Shown here piece after piece: positions 16,248 to 24,188 of a stretch of DNA of 64,000 nt. The notes beneath the pieces are model-generated. The model had not been told where the DNA came from and ran no database searches. It saw only the letters and a program-made list of their open reading frames with translations. The stretch comes from AR5 sp041497115 (GTDB lineage Bacteria; Methylomirabilota; Methylomirabilia; Rokubacteriales; CSP1-6), in assembly GCA_041497115.1 (NCBI GenBank), contig JBGQFW010000008.1, positions 1 through 64,000 on the forward strand, written 5' to 3'. The stretch's first letter is position 1. Every line of letters starts with the position of its first letter. Both the position numbers and the translations under genes were made by a program.

Positions 16248-18027
16248 CGCGCCACTCGATCAGGAGCACGACGACGTCCTCGGCCGGGCATTCGACCGGC
16301 GGCTGGCCGCACGGCTGTGGCAGGCCGCGCGCGCGCACCACCGGCTGGTGGGCGGCTCGATCGCGCTGTTCCCGCTGATCACGCTGATGGAGCTGGCCCA
16401 GCCGTACCTGCTCAAGATCGCCATCGACGACCACATCCTGCGCGCCGATTGGACAGGGCTGACCGCCGTCGCGATCCTCTACGCCGCCGCGCTCGGCATC
16501 CTCTATGTCCTGCGGCTGCTCGAGGCGTTCCTCATGGCGCTAACGGGGCAGCGGGTGATCCACGACCTGCGCGCGCGGCTGTTCGAGCACCTCCTCCGGC
16601 TGGAGGCCGGCTTCTTCGATCGCACGCCGGTGGGGCGGCTGATGACGCGCGTGCTGAGCGACGTGGAGGCGGTGAGCGAGGCGTTCACCAGCGGCCTCTT
16701 CGCGGTGGTGGCCGACGTCGTCACGCTGGCCGGCGTGGTGGCCATCATGCTCTGGATGGACTGGCGGCTGGCGCTGGTGACGTTCGCGATCGTGCCGGTG
16801 CTCTTCGCGGTGGCCGGCTACTTCCGCATCCGCGCCCGCGACGCCTACCGGGAGGTGCGCCGGCGGCTGGCCCGCCTCAACGCATTCTTACAAGAGTCCA
16901 TCCAGGGGATGGCGGTGGTCCAGCTCTTCACCCGCGAGGCCCACGAGCGGGCCGAGTTCCGGCGCCGCAACGAGGACTACCGCGCCGGGCAGTTCGTCTC
17001 GACCCGCTTCGAGGCGACGCTCTACGCGGCGGTGGAGGCGCTCGGCTCGATCGCCCTCGCCCTGCTGGTCTGGTACGGCGGCCGCCGCATCCTCGACGAC
17101 GCGCTGACGTTCGGCGCGCTGGTCGCCTTCATCCAGTACACGAGCCGCTTCTTCCTGCCGATCCGCGACCTCGGCGCCAAGTACACCGTGATGCAGGCGG
17201 CGATGGCCTCGGCCGAGCGCATCTTCGGGCTGCTCGACCGCCCGCCCGCGATCGTGTCGCCGTCGACGCCGCGCGCGCCGGCCGCGCCCGCCGCCGGCCG
17301 GGTCGCGTTCGAGCACGTCTGGTTCGCCTACGAAGACGAGCGCTGGGTGCTGGCCGACTGCGCCCTCGCGGTGGCGCCGGGCGAGCACGTCGCGCTGGTC
17401 GGGACCACCGGCGAGGGCAAGTCCACCTGCGTGCGGCTGCTCAACCGCACGTGGGACGTCGGGCGGGGCCGCGTCCTGGTGGACGGCGTGGACGTGCGCG
17501 AGTGGGACCTCGGGCGGCTGCGCCGCCACGTCGGCGTGATCTTCCAGGACGCCGTGCTGTTCACCGGCACGGTGGAGGCCAACCTGACCCTCGACGGCGC
17601 CGGCGGCCGCGCCGCGATCGAGCGCGCGCTGGCGAGCGCCGGCGCGGCGGCGCTGGTGCAGCGTCTGCCGCACGGCCTGGCCACGCCGCTCGTCGAGCGG
17701 GCGGCGAACCTCTCGCACGGCGAGCGCCAGCTGTTGGCCATCGCGCGGGCGCTCGTGTACAATCCCGCAATCCTCGTGCTCGACGAGGCGACCTCGAGCG
17801 TCGATCCCGAGTCCGAGCGGATGATCCGGGAGGCGATGGCGCGGCTCATGGCCGGGCGCACGACGATCACGATCGCCCACCGGCTGTCGACCATCCACGA
17901 TGCCGACCGGATCCTCGTGCTCCATCGCGGGCGCATCCACGAGGAGGGCACGCACGCCGCGCTGCTGCGCGGCGGGGGTCTCTACGCGCGCCTGCACGAG
18001 CTGGGCGCGGGCGCCGCGCTCGCGTGA
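16240..18027 (+). CDS. ABC exporter subunit B (TMD-NBD, degenerate signature motif)
   Basis: A 595-residue half-transporter. Six membrane segments are followed by an NBD with Walker A GTTGEGKST, Q-loop VIFQDAV, Walker B ILVLDEATSSVD with its catalytic Glu, and H-loop TIAHRLS. Its signature motif reads LSHGE instead of LSGGQ. Paired with subunit A (intact LSGGQ, Asp in Walker B), one composite ATP site has both defects and the other is canonical, exactly as in heterodimeric exporters such as BmrCD or TM287/288. The start is GTG at 16240, inside the end of subunit A. Confidence 0.92.
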   Translation: MPDAPLDQEHDDVLGRAFDRRLAARLWQAARAHHRLVGGSIALFPLITLMELAQPYLLKIAIDDHILRADWTGLTAVAILYAAALGILYVLRLLEAFLMALTGQRVIHDLRARLFEHLLRLEAGFFDRTPVGRLMTRVLSDVEAVSEAFTSGLFAVVADVVTLAGVVAIMLWMDWRLALVTFAIVPVLFAVAGYFRIRARDAYREVRRRLARLNAFLQESIQGMAVVQLFTREAHERAEFRRRNEDYRAGQFVSTRFEATLYAAVEALGSIALALLVWYGGRRILDDALTFGALVAFIQYTSRFFLPIRDLGAKYTVMQAAMASAERIFGLLDRPPAIVSPSTPRAPAAPAAGRVAFEHVWFAYEDERWVLADCALAVAPGEHVALVGTTGEGKSTCVRLLNRTWDVGRGRVLVDGVDVREWDLGRLRRHVGVIFQDAVLFTGTVEANLTLDGAGGRAAIERALASAGAAALVQRLPHGLATPLVERAANLSHGERQLLAIARALVYNPAILVLDEATSSVDPESERMIREAMARLMAGRTTITIAHRLSTIHDADRILVLHRGRIHEEGTHAALLRGGGLYARLHELGAGAALA

Positions 18028-18371
18028 GCCCCGGGCGGGGCGGGCCGGCGCGGCCGGCGGCGGGCCCGTGGGCGTTCCGCCGGACGGTGTACGCGATCGT
18101 GCGGCGGGTGCCGGCCGGCCAGGTCGTGACCTACGGGCAGGTGGCGGCGCTGGCCGGCCGACACCGCGCGGCCCGCGCGGTCGGCGGGGCGATGCGCGCC
18201 TGTCCCGACGGCGTGCCGTGGCATCGCGTGGTGAACGCGCAGGGGGCCATCAGCCGGCGCCGCCGGGAGAGCGGGATGCTCACGCAGCGCATCCGCCTCG
18301 AGCAGGAGGGCGTGCGACTGCGCCGCGGCCGCGTGCCCCTGGCCACGCACCGGTGGCAGCCGCGAAAGTAG
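18024..18371 (+). CDS. Alkyltransferase-like protein (ATL, MGMT without active-site Cys)
   Basis: A 115-residue protein of the DNA-binding domain of O6-methylguanine methyltransferases: the VYAIVRRVPAGQVVTYGQVA helix-turn-helix start, an RAVGGAMRAC segment with the Arg finger, and PWHRVVNAQGAIS. The alkyl-accepting Cys of the canonical PCHRV is Trp. Such alkyltransferase-like proteins bind O6-alkylguanine and hand lesions to nucleotide excision repair; uvrB and uvrC are about 24 kb away. GTG start overlaps the ABC subunit B stop (GTGA), which may be only packing. Confidence 0.9.
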   Translation: MSPGRGGPARPAAGPWAFRRTVYAIVRRVPAGQVVTYGQVAALAGRHRAARAVGGAMRACPDGVPWHRVVNAQGAISRRRRESGMLTQRIRLEQEGVRLRRGRVPLATHRWQPRK

Positions 18372-18407
18372 TGAACGGTCTTCGGGCTCCACGCGAATGG
18401 GGGGGAG

Positions 18408-18434
18408 ATGGGGGGGCCGGGACGGCCCCCCCAT
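18408..18434. terminator. Long G7/C7 inverted repeat
   Basis: Eleven-base perfect arms (ATGGGGGGGCC / GGCCCCCCCAT) enclose a GGGAC loop. It lies between the ATL stop and the LLM oxidoreductase start, 8 nt before the ATG. It may end the upstream transcript or fold in the leader of the downstream one; no T-run follows. Confidence 0.4.
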
Positions 18435-18442
18435 CGCTGACA

Positions 18443-19462
18443 ATGCGGCTCGCGCTGAACCTCAGCTACTCCGGCTCGGGCGTCGCCCTCGACATGGCCA
18501 AGATCCTCGAGGCCGAGCGGCTCGGCTACGCCTCGGTGTGGACGGCCGAGGCGTACGGCTCCGACGCGGTGACACCGGCGGCGTGGATCGCCGCCCGCAC
18601 CGAGCGGATCCACGTGGGCACCGCCATCATGCAGATCCCCGCCCGCACGCCGGCGATGACCGCCATGACCGCGATGACGCTCGACGCGCTGTCGGGCGGG
18701 CGGTTCCGGCTCGGGCTCGGGGTGTCGGGCCCGCAGGTGGTGGAGGGGTGGCACGGCCAGCCGTTCGGCAAGCCGCTGGCCCGCACCCGCGAGTACGTGG
18801 AGGTGGTGCGCGCCATTCTCCGGCGGGAGAAGCCGGTCGAGTTCCGCGGCGACTACTACCAGATTCCCTACGCCGGGGCCGACGCCACCGGCCTCGGCAA
18901 GCCGCTGCGCTCGATCCTCCACGGGCGCGCCGACCTGCCGATCTACCTCGCCGCCGTCGGGCCGAAGAACGTCGCGCTCGCCGCCGAGATCGCCGACGGC
19001 TGGATCCCCGTCTTCTTCTCGCCGCGGCGGGCGGCGATGTTCTGCGAGTGGCTGGCGGCGGGGTCCGCCGCGCGCGGGGGCGCCCGTCCCGGCTTCGACG
19101 TGATGCCGATGGTCTCGGTCGTCGTGGGCGACGACGTGGCGGCGTGCCGGGCGGTGGTGAAGCCGCGCGTCGCGCTCTACGTCGGCGGCATGGGTGCGCG
19201 CGGCCGCAACTTCTACAACGACATCGCGCGCCGCTACGGCTACGAGGATGCGGCCGCGCGCATCCAGGAGCTGTTCCTCGGCGGCCGCCGCGACGAGGCC
19301 GTCGCCGCGGTGCCCGACGCGCTGGTGGACGAGGTCGCGCTGTGCGGGCCGCGCGAGCGGATTCGCGAGCAGCTCGCGGAGTGGACGGCCTCCGGCGTCA
19401 CGACGCTGATGGTCGCGGGGGACCTGGCCGCCGTGCGCACGATGGCCGAGCTGGCGTCGTAG
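18443..19462 (+). CDS. LLM class F420-dependent oxidoreductase
   Basis: A 339-residue TIM-barrel of the luciferase-like monooxygenase superfamily. Signatures are SVWTAEAYGSDAVTPAAWIA, GTAIMQIPARTP, GGRFRLGLGVSGPQVVEGWHG and the late VALCGPRERIREQL. The GVSGPQVVEGWHG region is the one seen in F420-dependent family members of mycobacteria and related bacteria. Substrate and cofactor (F420 or FMN) are not determined by sequence alone. Start ATG has no clear Shine-Dalgarno and follows the G-tract hairpin. Confidence 0.85.
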   Translation: MRLALNLSYSGSGVALDMAKILEAERLGYASVWTAEAYGSDAVTPAAWIAARTERIHVGTAIMQIPARTPAMTAMTAMTLDALSGGRFRLGLGVSGPQVVEGWHGQPFGKPLARTREYVEVVRAILRREKPVEFRGDYYQIPYAGADATGLGKPLRSILHGRADLPIYLAAVGPKNVALAAEIADGWIPVFFSPRRAAMFCEWLAAGSAARGGARPGFDVMPMVSVVVGDDVAACRAVVKPRVALYVGGMGARGRNFYNDIARRYGYEDAAARIQELFLGGRRDEAVAAVPDALVDEVALCGPRERIREQLAEWTASGVTTLMVAGDLAAVRTMAELAS

Positions 19463-19484
19463 GGGGACAAGGAGACCGTCCGTC

Positions 19485-20246
19485 ATGCGATTAACAGACA
19501 GGGTCGCGATCGTCACGGGGGCGGGGTCGGGCATCGGCGCGGCCACCGCGCTGGCCATGGCCGCCGAGGGGGCGCGGGTGCTGGTGGTGGACCTCAACGA
19601 GGCGGGCGTGACGAAGACCGTCGCCCAGATCGAGAAGGCGGGCGGCCTCGCGGCGGGGGCGCGCGCCGACGTGGCGCGCGCGGCCGACAACCAGTCCGTC
19701 GTCGAGCAGGCGGTGGCCCGCTGGGGGCGGCTCGACGTCTTCTACGCCAACGCCGGCGTGCCGCAGTGGAAGGCCGACATCGAGGACGTGGAGGAGAAGG
19801 TCTTCGACCAGATCTTCGCCGTCAACGTCAAGGGCGTCTGGCTCGGCGCCAAGTACGCGCTGCCGGTGATGAAGAAGCAGCGGCGCGGGGTCTATCTCAT
19901 CACCGCCTCGACGTCGGCGATCCGGCCGCGGCCGGGCGGGCAGACCTACGCCGCGTCCAAGGGCGCGGTCGTCACGCTGACCAAGGCGCTGGCGCTGGAG
20001 GCCGCGCCCCACGGCGTGCGCGTCGTCGCGATCGCGCCGGTGGCGACCCACACGCCGATGCTGCCGACGTTCATGAACAAGGTCGAGGTGGACGAGGAAG
20101 GGCTCAAGGCCTACATCGCCACCGTGCCGATGGGGCGGCTCAACGAGCCGAAGGACATCGCCGCGACCGCGGTGTTCCTCGCCTCCGACGACGCCGCCAT
20201 GATCACCGGCACCTGCATAGAAGTGGACGGCGGACGATGCATCTGA
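19485..20246 (+). CDS. Short-chain dehydrogenase/reductase (SDR)
   Basis: A 253-residue classical SDR. The cofactor motif TGAGSGIG is at about residues 12-19, NAG in the fourth strand (YANAGVP), the catalytic Ser-Tyr-Lys in STSAIRPRPGGQTYAASKG, and the C-terminal GTCIEVDGGRCI tail. It reduces or oxidises a keto or hydroxyl substrate with NAD(P); specificity is unknown. A good ribosome-binding site (AAGGAGA) precedes the ATG. A 24-bp near-copy of its 3' end, including the stop codon, recurs 77 bp downstream. Confidence 0.9.
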   Translation: MRLTDRVAIVTGAGSGIGAATALAMAAEGARVLVVDLNEAGVTKTVAQIEKAGGLAAGARADVARAADNQSVVEQAVARWGRLDVFYANAGVPQWKADIEDVEEKVFDQIFAVNVKGVWLGAKYALPVMKKQRRGVYLITASTSAIRPRPGGQTYAASKGAVVTLTKALALEAAPHGVRVVAIAPVATHTPMLPTFMNKVEVDEEGLKAYIATVPMGRLNEPKDIAATAVFLASDDAAMITGTCIEVDGGRCI

Positions 20247-20323
20247 CGGCGACCGGCGGGCGGCGGAGGCTCGGCGCAGCCGCCCCGACGGCAAATACGA
20301 TGGACGGCGGACGCTGCATATGA
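20223..20323 (+). repeat. Direct repeat of the SDR 3' end
   Basis: The last 24 bases of the SDR gene (20223-20246) recur at 20300-20323 with 21 of 24 identical, again encoding DGGRCI and a stop. The 53-bp stretch between shows no gene. It looks like the remnant of a duplicated SDR terminus or a partial recombination event. Confidence 0.6.
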
Positions 20324-20333
20324 AGCGGCACGC

Positions 20334-21263
20334 ATGAAGATCATTCCGCTCGCGGCCGACTCGCTGGGCGTCCGCTCGATGGCGACGTACGTGGAGGCGG
20401 GGCAGACCGGCCTCCTGCTCGATCCCGGCGCCACGCTGGCCCCGTTCCGCTACGGCCTGCCGCCGGCCGACGTCGAGTGGGAGGCGCTGCGGCGCGCCAA
20501 CGACCGGATCTCGGCGTACGCCGCCCGCGCGCGCTACGTGTTCGTGAGCCACTATCACGAGGATCACTTCCGCTCCGACCCGGCGTCGTACGCCGGCCGG
20601 ACCGTGCTGGTGAAGGACCCGCGCCGGATGGTGAGCGGGCTGCAGCTGCGACGGGCCCACGCGCTGTGGACGGCGCTCGACGGGCCGGCGCGGGTCCAGG
20701 CGGCCGACGGCATGCGCTTCAGCACGCCCGACCTCGAGCTCTGCGTGTCGCCGCCACTGCCGCACGGGATCGAGGGGACGACGCTCGGCTACGTGGTCGC
20801 GCTGATCGTGGTGGACCACCACGAGCACGAGCGGTTCGTCTTCGCCTCCGACGTGCAGGGGCCGCTGTCGGCGGTGGCGGCGGCCTGGCTCATCCAGGCC
20901 CGACCCACCGTGCTCTACCTCTCGGGCCCGCCGTCCTACATGGAGCGCGAGGTGGGGGCGGTCGCGATCGAGCGCGCCATCGACAATCTCCAACGCGTCC
21001 TCGATACGACCGGCTGCCGGGTGATCATGGACCACCACGCCGTGCGCGATCCGCGATTCTCCTCGCGCTTCGCGCGGCTGTGGGAGACGGGCCGGGTGGT
21101 GACGGCCGCCGCCCACCTCGGCCTCGAGGCGCAGATGCTCGAGGCCCGGCGGGACCGGCTGTGGTCGGGCGTGCGCAAGCCGCCGGCCCGGGTGGCGCCC
21201 GCCGCGCGTGCTACGATGGTCCGCGCGACCCGCAAATCAGCGAAAGGGGGAACCTCCGAGTGA
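20334..21263 (+). CDS. UPF0282-type metallo-beta-lactamase fold hydrolase
   Basis: A 309-residue protein like the UPF0282 family known mostly from archaea: the opening IIPLAADSLGVRSMATYVE, the DPGATLAPFRYGLPP motif, the metal-binding VSHYHEDHF (H-x-H-x-DH), the FASDVQGP Asp and a late VIMDHHAVRD. It is a predicted two-metal hydrolase of unknown substrate. The C-terminal 40 residues are basic and probably disordered. The ATG is 87 bp after the SDR; the stop overlaps the selenoperoxiredoxin start (GTGA), so the two are probably coexpressed. Confidence 0.82.
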   Translation: MKIIPLAADSLGVRSMATYVEAGQTGLLLDPGATLAPFRYGLPPADVEWEALRRANDRISAYAARARYVFVSHYHEDHFRSDPASYAGRTVLVKDPRRMVSGLQLRRAHALWTALDGPARVQAADGMRFSTPDLELCVSPPLPHGIEGTTLGYVVALIVVDHHEHERFVFASDVQGPLSAVAAAWLIQARPTVLYLSGPPSYMEREVGAVAIERAIDNLQRVLDTTGCRVIMDHHAVRDPRFSSRFARLWETGRVVTAAAHLGLEAQMLEARRDRLWSGVRKPPARVAPAARATMVRATRKSAKGGTSE

Positions 21264-21727
21264 GCACCACGGAAAAGACGCTGAACGTGGGCGACTCCGC
21301 GCCCGACTTCACGGTGAAGACGATCGGGCTCAAGGACGTCAGCCTGCACGACTACAAGGGCAAAAACGTCGTCCTGCTGTTCTACCCGCTGGACTGGACG
21401 CCGGGCTGAAGCACCTGCATGCCCGCCTTCGACAAGCGCATCGGCGACTTCGAGGCGGCCAATACCCAGGTGCTGGGTATCTCGACGGACAGCCCGTTCA
21501 GCCACGAGAACTGGGCGAAGTCGGTCGGCATCAGCCACTATCCGCTCCTCTCCGACGTGCAGCGCACCGTCGCCAAGGACTACGGCGTCTACTGGCCGGA
21601 CTGGAACGCCAACAGCCGGGCGACGTTCGTCATGGACAAGACCGGCAAGGTCCGCTTCATCGAGCGCTACGGCAAGGGCCAGCTCCCGGACCCCGACAAG
21701 ATCCTCGCCGAGGTCAAGAAGCTCTAG
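21260..21727 (+). CDS. Selenocysteine-containing peroxiredoxin (in-frame TGA)
   Basis: The frame encodes 155 residues of a complete AhpC/TSA peroxiredoxin when TGA at 21407-21409 is read through as selenocysteine 50. Before it lie GDSAPDFTVKTIG and NVVLLFYPLDWTPG; after it STCMPAFDKRI, LGISTDSPFSHENWA and the C-terminal ATFVMDKTGKVRF, all in one frame. U50 occupies the peroxidatic Cys position, with Cys 53 giving a UxxC pair. Selenocysteine at this site is known in other bacterial peroxiredoxins. It reduces peroxides in the cytoplasm. GTG start overlaps the previous gene; AAAGGGGG (21243-21250) is a weak RBS. Conventional calling would give only a truncated 102-residue ORF from 21419. Confidence 0.85.
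21407..21459 (+). promoter_or_regulatory. UGA selenocysteine codon and possible SECIS region
   Basis: UGA at 21407-21409 is followed by a region able to fold: an imperfect outer stem between 21421-21431 and 21451-21459, and an inner AAGCGC/GCG-CTT stem around AUCG at 21440-21443. The fold is less convincing than the one at 10303-10321 because the loop lacks G in its first two bases. A structure calculation is required to choose. Confidence 0.4.
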
Positions 21728-21793
21728 CGGTAAAGGCTCTCGCGCTCACGCCATGTACGGTTGGGCGGTGTTGCAACGCCCGTGCTTATGAAC

Positions 21794-21824
21794 AAAGAGG
21801 GGGGCCCGCTGGGCCCCCCTCTTT
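21794..21824. terminator. Strong hairpin terminator between convergent genes
   Basis: Fourteen-base perfect arms (AAAGAGGGGGGCCC / GGGCCCCCCTCTTT) with a GCT loop. T-runs at both ends allow it to act for the peroxiredoxin (plus) and the DMT transporter (minus). The rest of the 161-bp gap holds no gene. Confidence 0.75.
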
Positions 21825-21888
21825 ACTCCCCCATCGCGCGAGGACGACGACGGCGACAGTCTCCCTGGGGCCGCACCGCGTTCCGGAG

Positions 21889-22800
21889 CTATTTTTCTTT
21901 CTCCCACAGCATCGTCCCCGTCGTGAGCGCCACGCCGGCGAGGACGAGCAGGACTCCCAGGAGCTCGCCCGCGCCGACGGGCTCGTTGAGGAGGGCGGCC
22001 GCCAGGGCGATCCCGACGATGGGCGTGAGGTTCATGAAGACGGCGGCGCGGCTGGCGCCGACGCGCTCGACGGCGCGGTACCACCAGATGTGGGCGACCG
22101 CGCCGAAGATCGCCTGGTACAGGACCACCGCCCACGCCCGGGTGGAGGTCAGCACGGGGCGCGGCAGCAGGGGCGCGGTGAGCGCGGCTTCCACGACGAG
22201 GACGGCGGTGCCGGCGAGGTAGGCGGCGGTCGTCGTCAGCGCGGGGGAGTGCGCGGTGACGATCCGCTTGCCGTAGAGCGTGTACGTGGTCCACGCGACG
22301 AGGCCGATCATGGTGATGAAATCGCCCGCGCGCAGATCCTCGGCACGCAGCGTCCACAGCCGCCCGCCGGTGACGACGACGAGCACGCCGAGCGCCGACA
22401 CCGCGACGCCGGCCTGCTGGCGGCGGCGCAGCCGCTCGCCGAGGTAGGCGCGCGCGCCGAGCGCGACGAGCACCGGCGTGGCGGCCTGTAATATGGCCGC
22501 GTTCGCGGCGGTCGTGTAGGCGTAGCCGATGTACGAGAGCTGCATGGACAGCACCAGCCCGCACACCCCGAGGACGACGAACGCACGGATGCTGCCGGGA
22601 CCGAGGCCGCGGATGGTCTCGGCCCCCGAGCGGAGCAGCAGCAGCACCAGGAACGCCGAGGCGATGACGGCGCGGACGGCGCTGAGGAAGACCGGCGAGA
22701 AATCCTCCACCGCGAGCTTGCCGGTGGCCGGGAACGTGCCCCACAGCGTCGCGATCAGCAGCAGCGCCGCGTACGCGCGGGTTTGACTGAGTCGGGGCAC
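21889..22800 (-). CDS. EamA/DMT superfamily transporter
   Basis: A 303-residue inner-membrane protein with ten hydrophobic segments arranged as two EamA repeats of five. Family signatures are LIATLWGTFPATGKLA at the N-terminus, AAILQAATPVLVALGA ending repeat one, GLVAWTTYTLYGKR opening repeat two, and FMNLTPIVGIALAAALLNEPV. DMT proteins export amino acids, nucleotides or other metabolites; the substrate is not deducible. The start is GTG at 22798-22800. Its 5' end overlaps the -35 box of the divergent SRPBCC gene. Confidence 0.87.
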   Translation of the reverse strand: MPRLSQTRAYAALLLIATLWGTFPATGKLAVEDFSPVFLSAVRAVIASAFLVLLLLRSGAETIRGLGPGSIRAFVVLGVCGLVLSMQLSYIGYAYTTAANAAILQAATPVLVALGARAYLGERLRRRQQAGVAVSALGVLVVVTGGRLWTLRAEDLRAGDFITMIGLVAWTTYTLYGKRIVTAHSPALTTTAAYLAGTAVLVVEAALTAPLLPRPVLTSTRAWAVVLYQAIFGAVAHIWWYRAVERVGASRAAVFMNLTPIVGIALAAALLNEPVGAGELLGVLLVLAGVALTTGTMLWEKEK

Positions 22801-22811
22801 CTGCCTATGAT
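22783..22811 (+). promoter_or_regulatory. Sigma-70 type promoter for the SRPBCC-nfo operon
   Basis: TTGACT (22783-22788), a 17-bp spacer and TATGAT (22806-22811). The ATG at 22840 follows with a short leader. The -35 lies inside the start of the divergent DMT gene. Confidence 0.7.
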
Positions 22812-22839
22812 AGCCCGCGCCGCCGCCGGCGAGCGTTCC

Positions 22840-23310
22840 ATGGCCGATCACGTCCTCGAAGCCCGCGTGTGGCTCGCCCGCCCGCGCCCCGACGTGTTCG
22901 CGTTCTTCGCCGACCCGCGCAACCTCTCGCGCGTCACGCCCCCGGCCGTGCACCTGCGCCTGCTCACCCCGGCGACCGCGCTGGCGGCGGGCGCGGTGCT
23001 CGACTTCCGCCTGCGCTGGCTCGGCGTGCCGCTGCGGTGGCGCACGTACGTGCGCGAGTACGATCCGCCCCACCGGTTCGTGGACGTGCAGGTGCGCGGG
23101 CCGTGGGCGCGCTGGGAGCACCGCCATCTCTTCCTCGAGGAGGGCGGCGGCACCTGGGTGGAGGACCGCGTGACGTATCGGCTGCCGCTCGGCGCGCTCG
23201 GGCGGCTCGCCCACGCGGCGCTCGTGCATCGCCAGCTCCGCGCGTCGTGGGCCTATCGGCAGGCGCGGCTGGGCGAGCTGCTGACGCGCCCGGAAGCGGC
23301 GGCCGGGTGA
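22840..23310 (+). CDS. SRPBCC (START-like) family protein
   Basis: A 156-residue protein of the polyketide cyclase/START fold: an opening LEARVWLARPRPDVFAFFAD, NLSRVTPPAVHLRLL, a central WRTYVREYDPPHRFVDVQ and a C-terminal long helix ending RQARLGELL. It resembles CDP-paratose 2-epimerase-like SRPBCC proteins and probably binds a hydrophobic ligand. No catalytic assignment is possible. The start ATG follows a good promoter; earlier in-frame ATGs would put the start at the -35 element. The stop overlaps nfo by GTGA. Confidence 0.8.
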   Translation: MADHVLEARVWLARPRPDVFAFFADPRNLSRVTPPAVHLRLLTPATALAAGAVLDFRLRWLGVPLRWRTYVREYDPPHRFVDVQVRGPWARWEHRHLFLEEGGGTWVEDRVTYRLPLGALGRLAHAALVHRQLRASWAYRQARLGELLTRPEAAAG

Positions 23311-24188
23311 GACGGGCGGCGGGCGACGAGCTCGGCGCCCACATGTCCGTCGCCGGCGGCCTGCACCTGGCGCTCGAGCGCGGACACGCGCTCGGCTGCG
23401 GCGCCGTGCAGATCTTCGTCCGCAACCAGCGGCAGTGGGCGGCGCGGCCGCTCGACGCCGACGAAGTGCGCGCCTTCCGCGCCGCGCGGCGGGCCACTGC
23501 GATCCGTGACGTGTTCGCCCACGCCAGCTACCTGGTCAATCTCGCCGCCCCCGCGCCGGCGGCATGGCGCCGGGCGGTGGACGCGTTCACCGACGAGCTG
23601 GAGCGCGCCGAGGCACTGGGACTCGACTGCGTCGTCATCCACCCCGGCTCGCACCTGGGCGCCGGGGTGGAGGCCGGGCTGGACCGCGTGGCGGCGGCGG
23701 TGCGGGAGTCGCTGCGGCGCACGCGCGGCTGTCGCGTGCGGATCGCGCTGGAGAACACCGCGGGGGGCGGCGGGACGCTCGGCCGCACCTTCGCCGAGCT
23801 GGGCGCGCTGCTGGCGCGGGCGGGGAGGCCGCGGCGGCTGGGAGTCTGCCTGGACACCTGCCACCTCTTCGCGGCGGGCTACGACGTCCGCACTGCCGCC
23901 GGCTACGACGCCGCGATGGCGGAGTGCGCGGCGGTGGTCGGGGTCGAGCGCGTGCTGGCCTTCCACCTCAACGACGCGCGGGCGCCCCTCGGCTCCGGTC
24001 TGGACCGTCACGAGCACATCGGCCGGGGCGGCCTGGGGCTGCGCCCGTTCGCGCTGCTGCTCCACGACCGGCGGTTCCGGGGCGTCCCCAAGGTGCTCGA
24101 GACACCGAAGGAGCCCGAGCCGGCTGCCGACCGCCGGAATCTGGCCACGCTGCGGCGGCTGCGCGCCGGGGCTAGCGGGCGGAGGTGA
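23307..24188 (+). CDS. nfo: Endonuclease IV (AP endonuclease)
   Basis: A 293-residue TIM-barrel enzyme that cleaves the backbone 5' to abasic sites in base excision repair. The three-zinc site is visible as FAHASY, VIHPGSHLG, IALENTAGG, CLDTCHLFAAGYD, FHLNDARAPLGSGLDRHEHIG and VLETPKE, in the standard order. The start is GTG at 23307, overlapping the SRPBCC stop. Its 3' end overlaps the convergent nth gene by 17 bp, so two base-excision repair genes lie tail to tail. Confidence 0.95.
   Translation: MRRAAGDELGAHMSVAGGLHLALERGHALGCGAVQIFVRNQRQWAARPLDADEVRAFRAARRATAIRDVFAHASYLVNLAAPAPAAWRRAVDAFTDELERAEALGLDCVVIHPGSHLGAGVEAGLDRVAAAVRESLRRTRGCRVRIALENTAGGGGTLGRTFAELGALLARAGRPRRLGVCLDTCHLFAAGYDVRTAAGYDAAMAECAAVVGVERVLAFHLNDARAPLGSGLDRHEHIGRGGLGLRPFALLLHDRRFRGVPKVLETPKEPEPAADRRNLATLRRLRAGASGRR

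Noticed and set aside
21419..21727. A separate 102-residue truncated peroxiredoxin starting at 21419
   Set aside because: It would lack the peroxidatic residue and the first half of the fold, which is present just upstream in the same frame.
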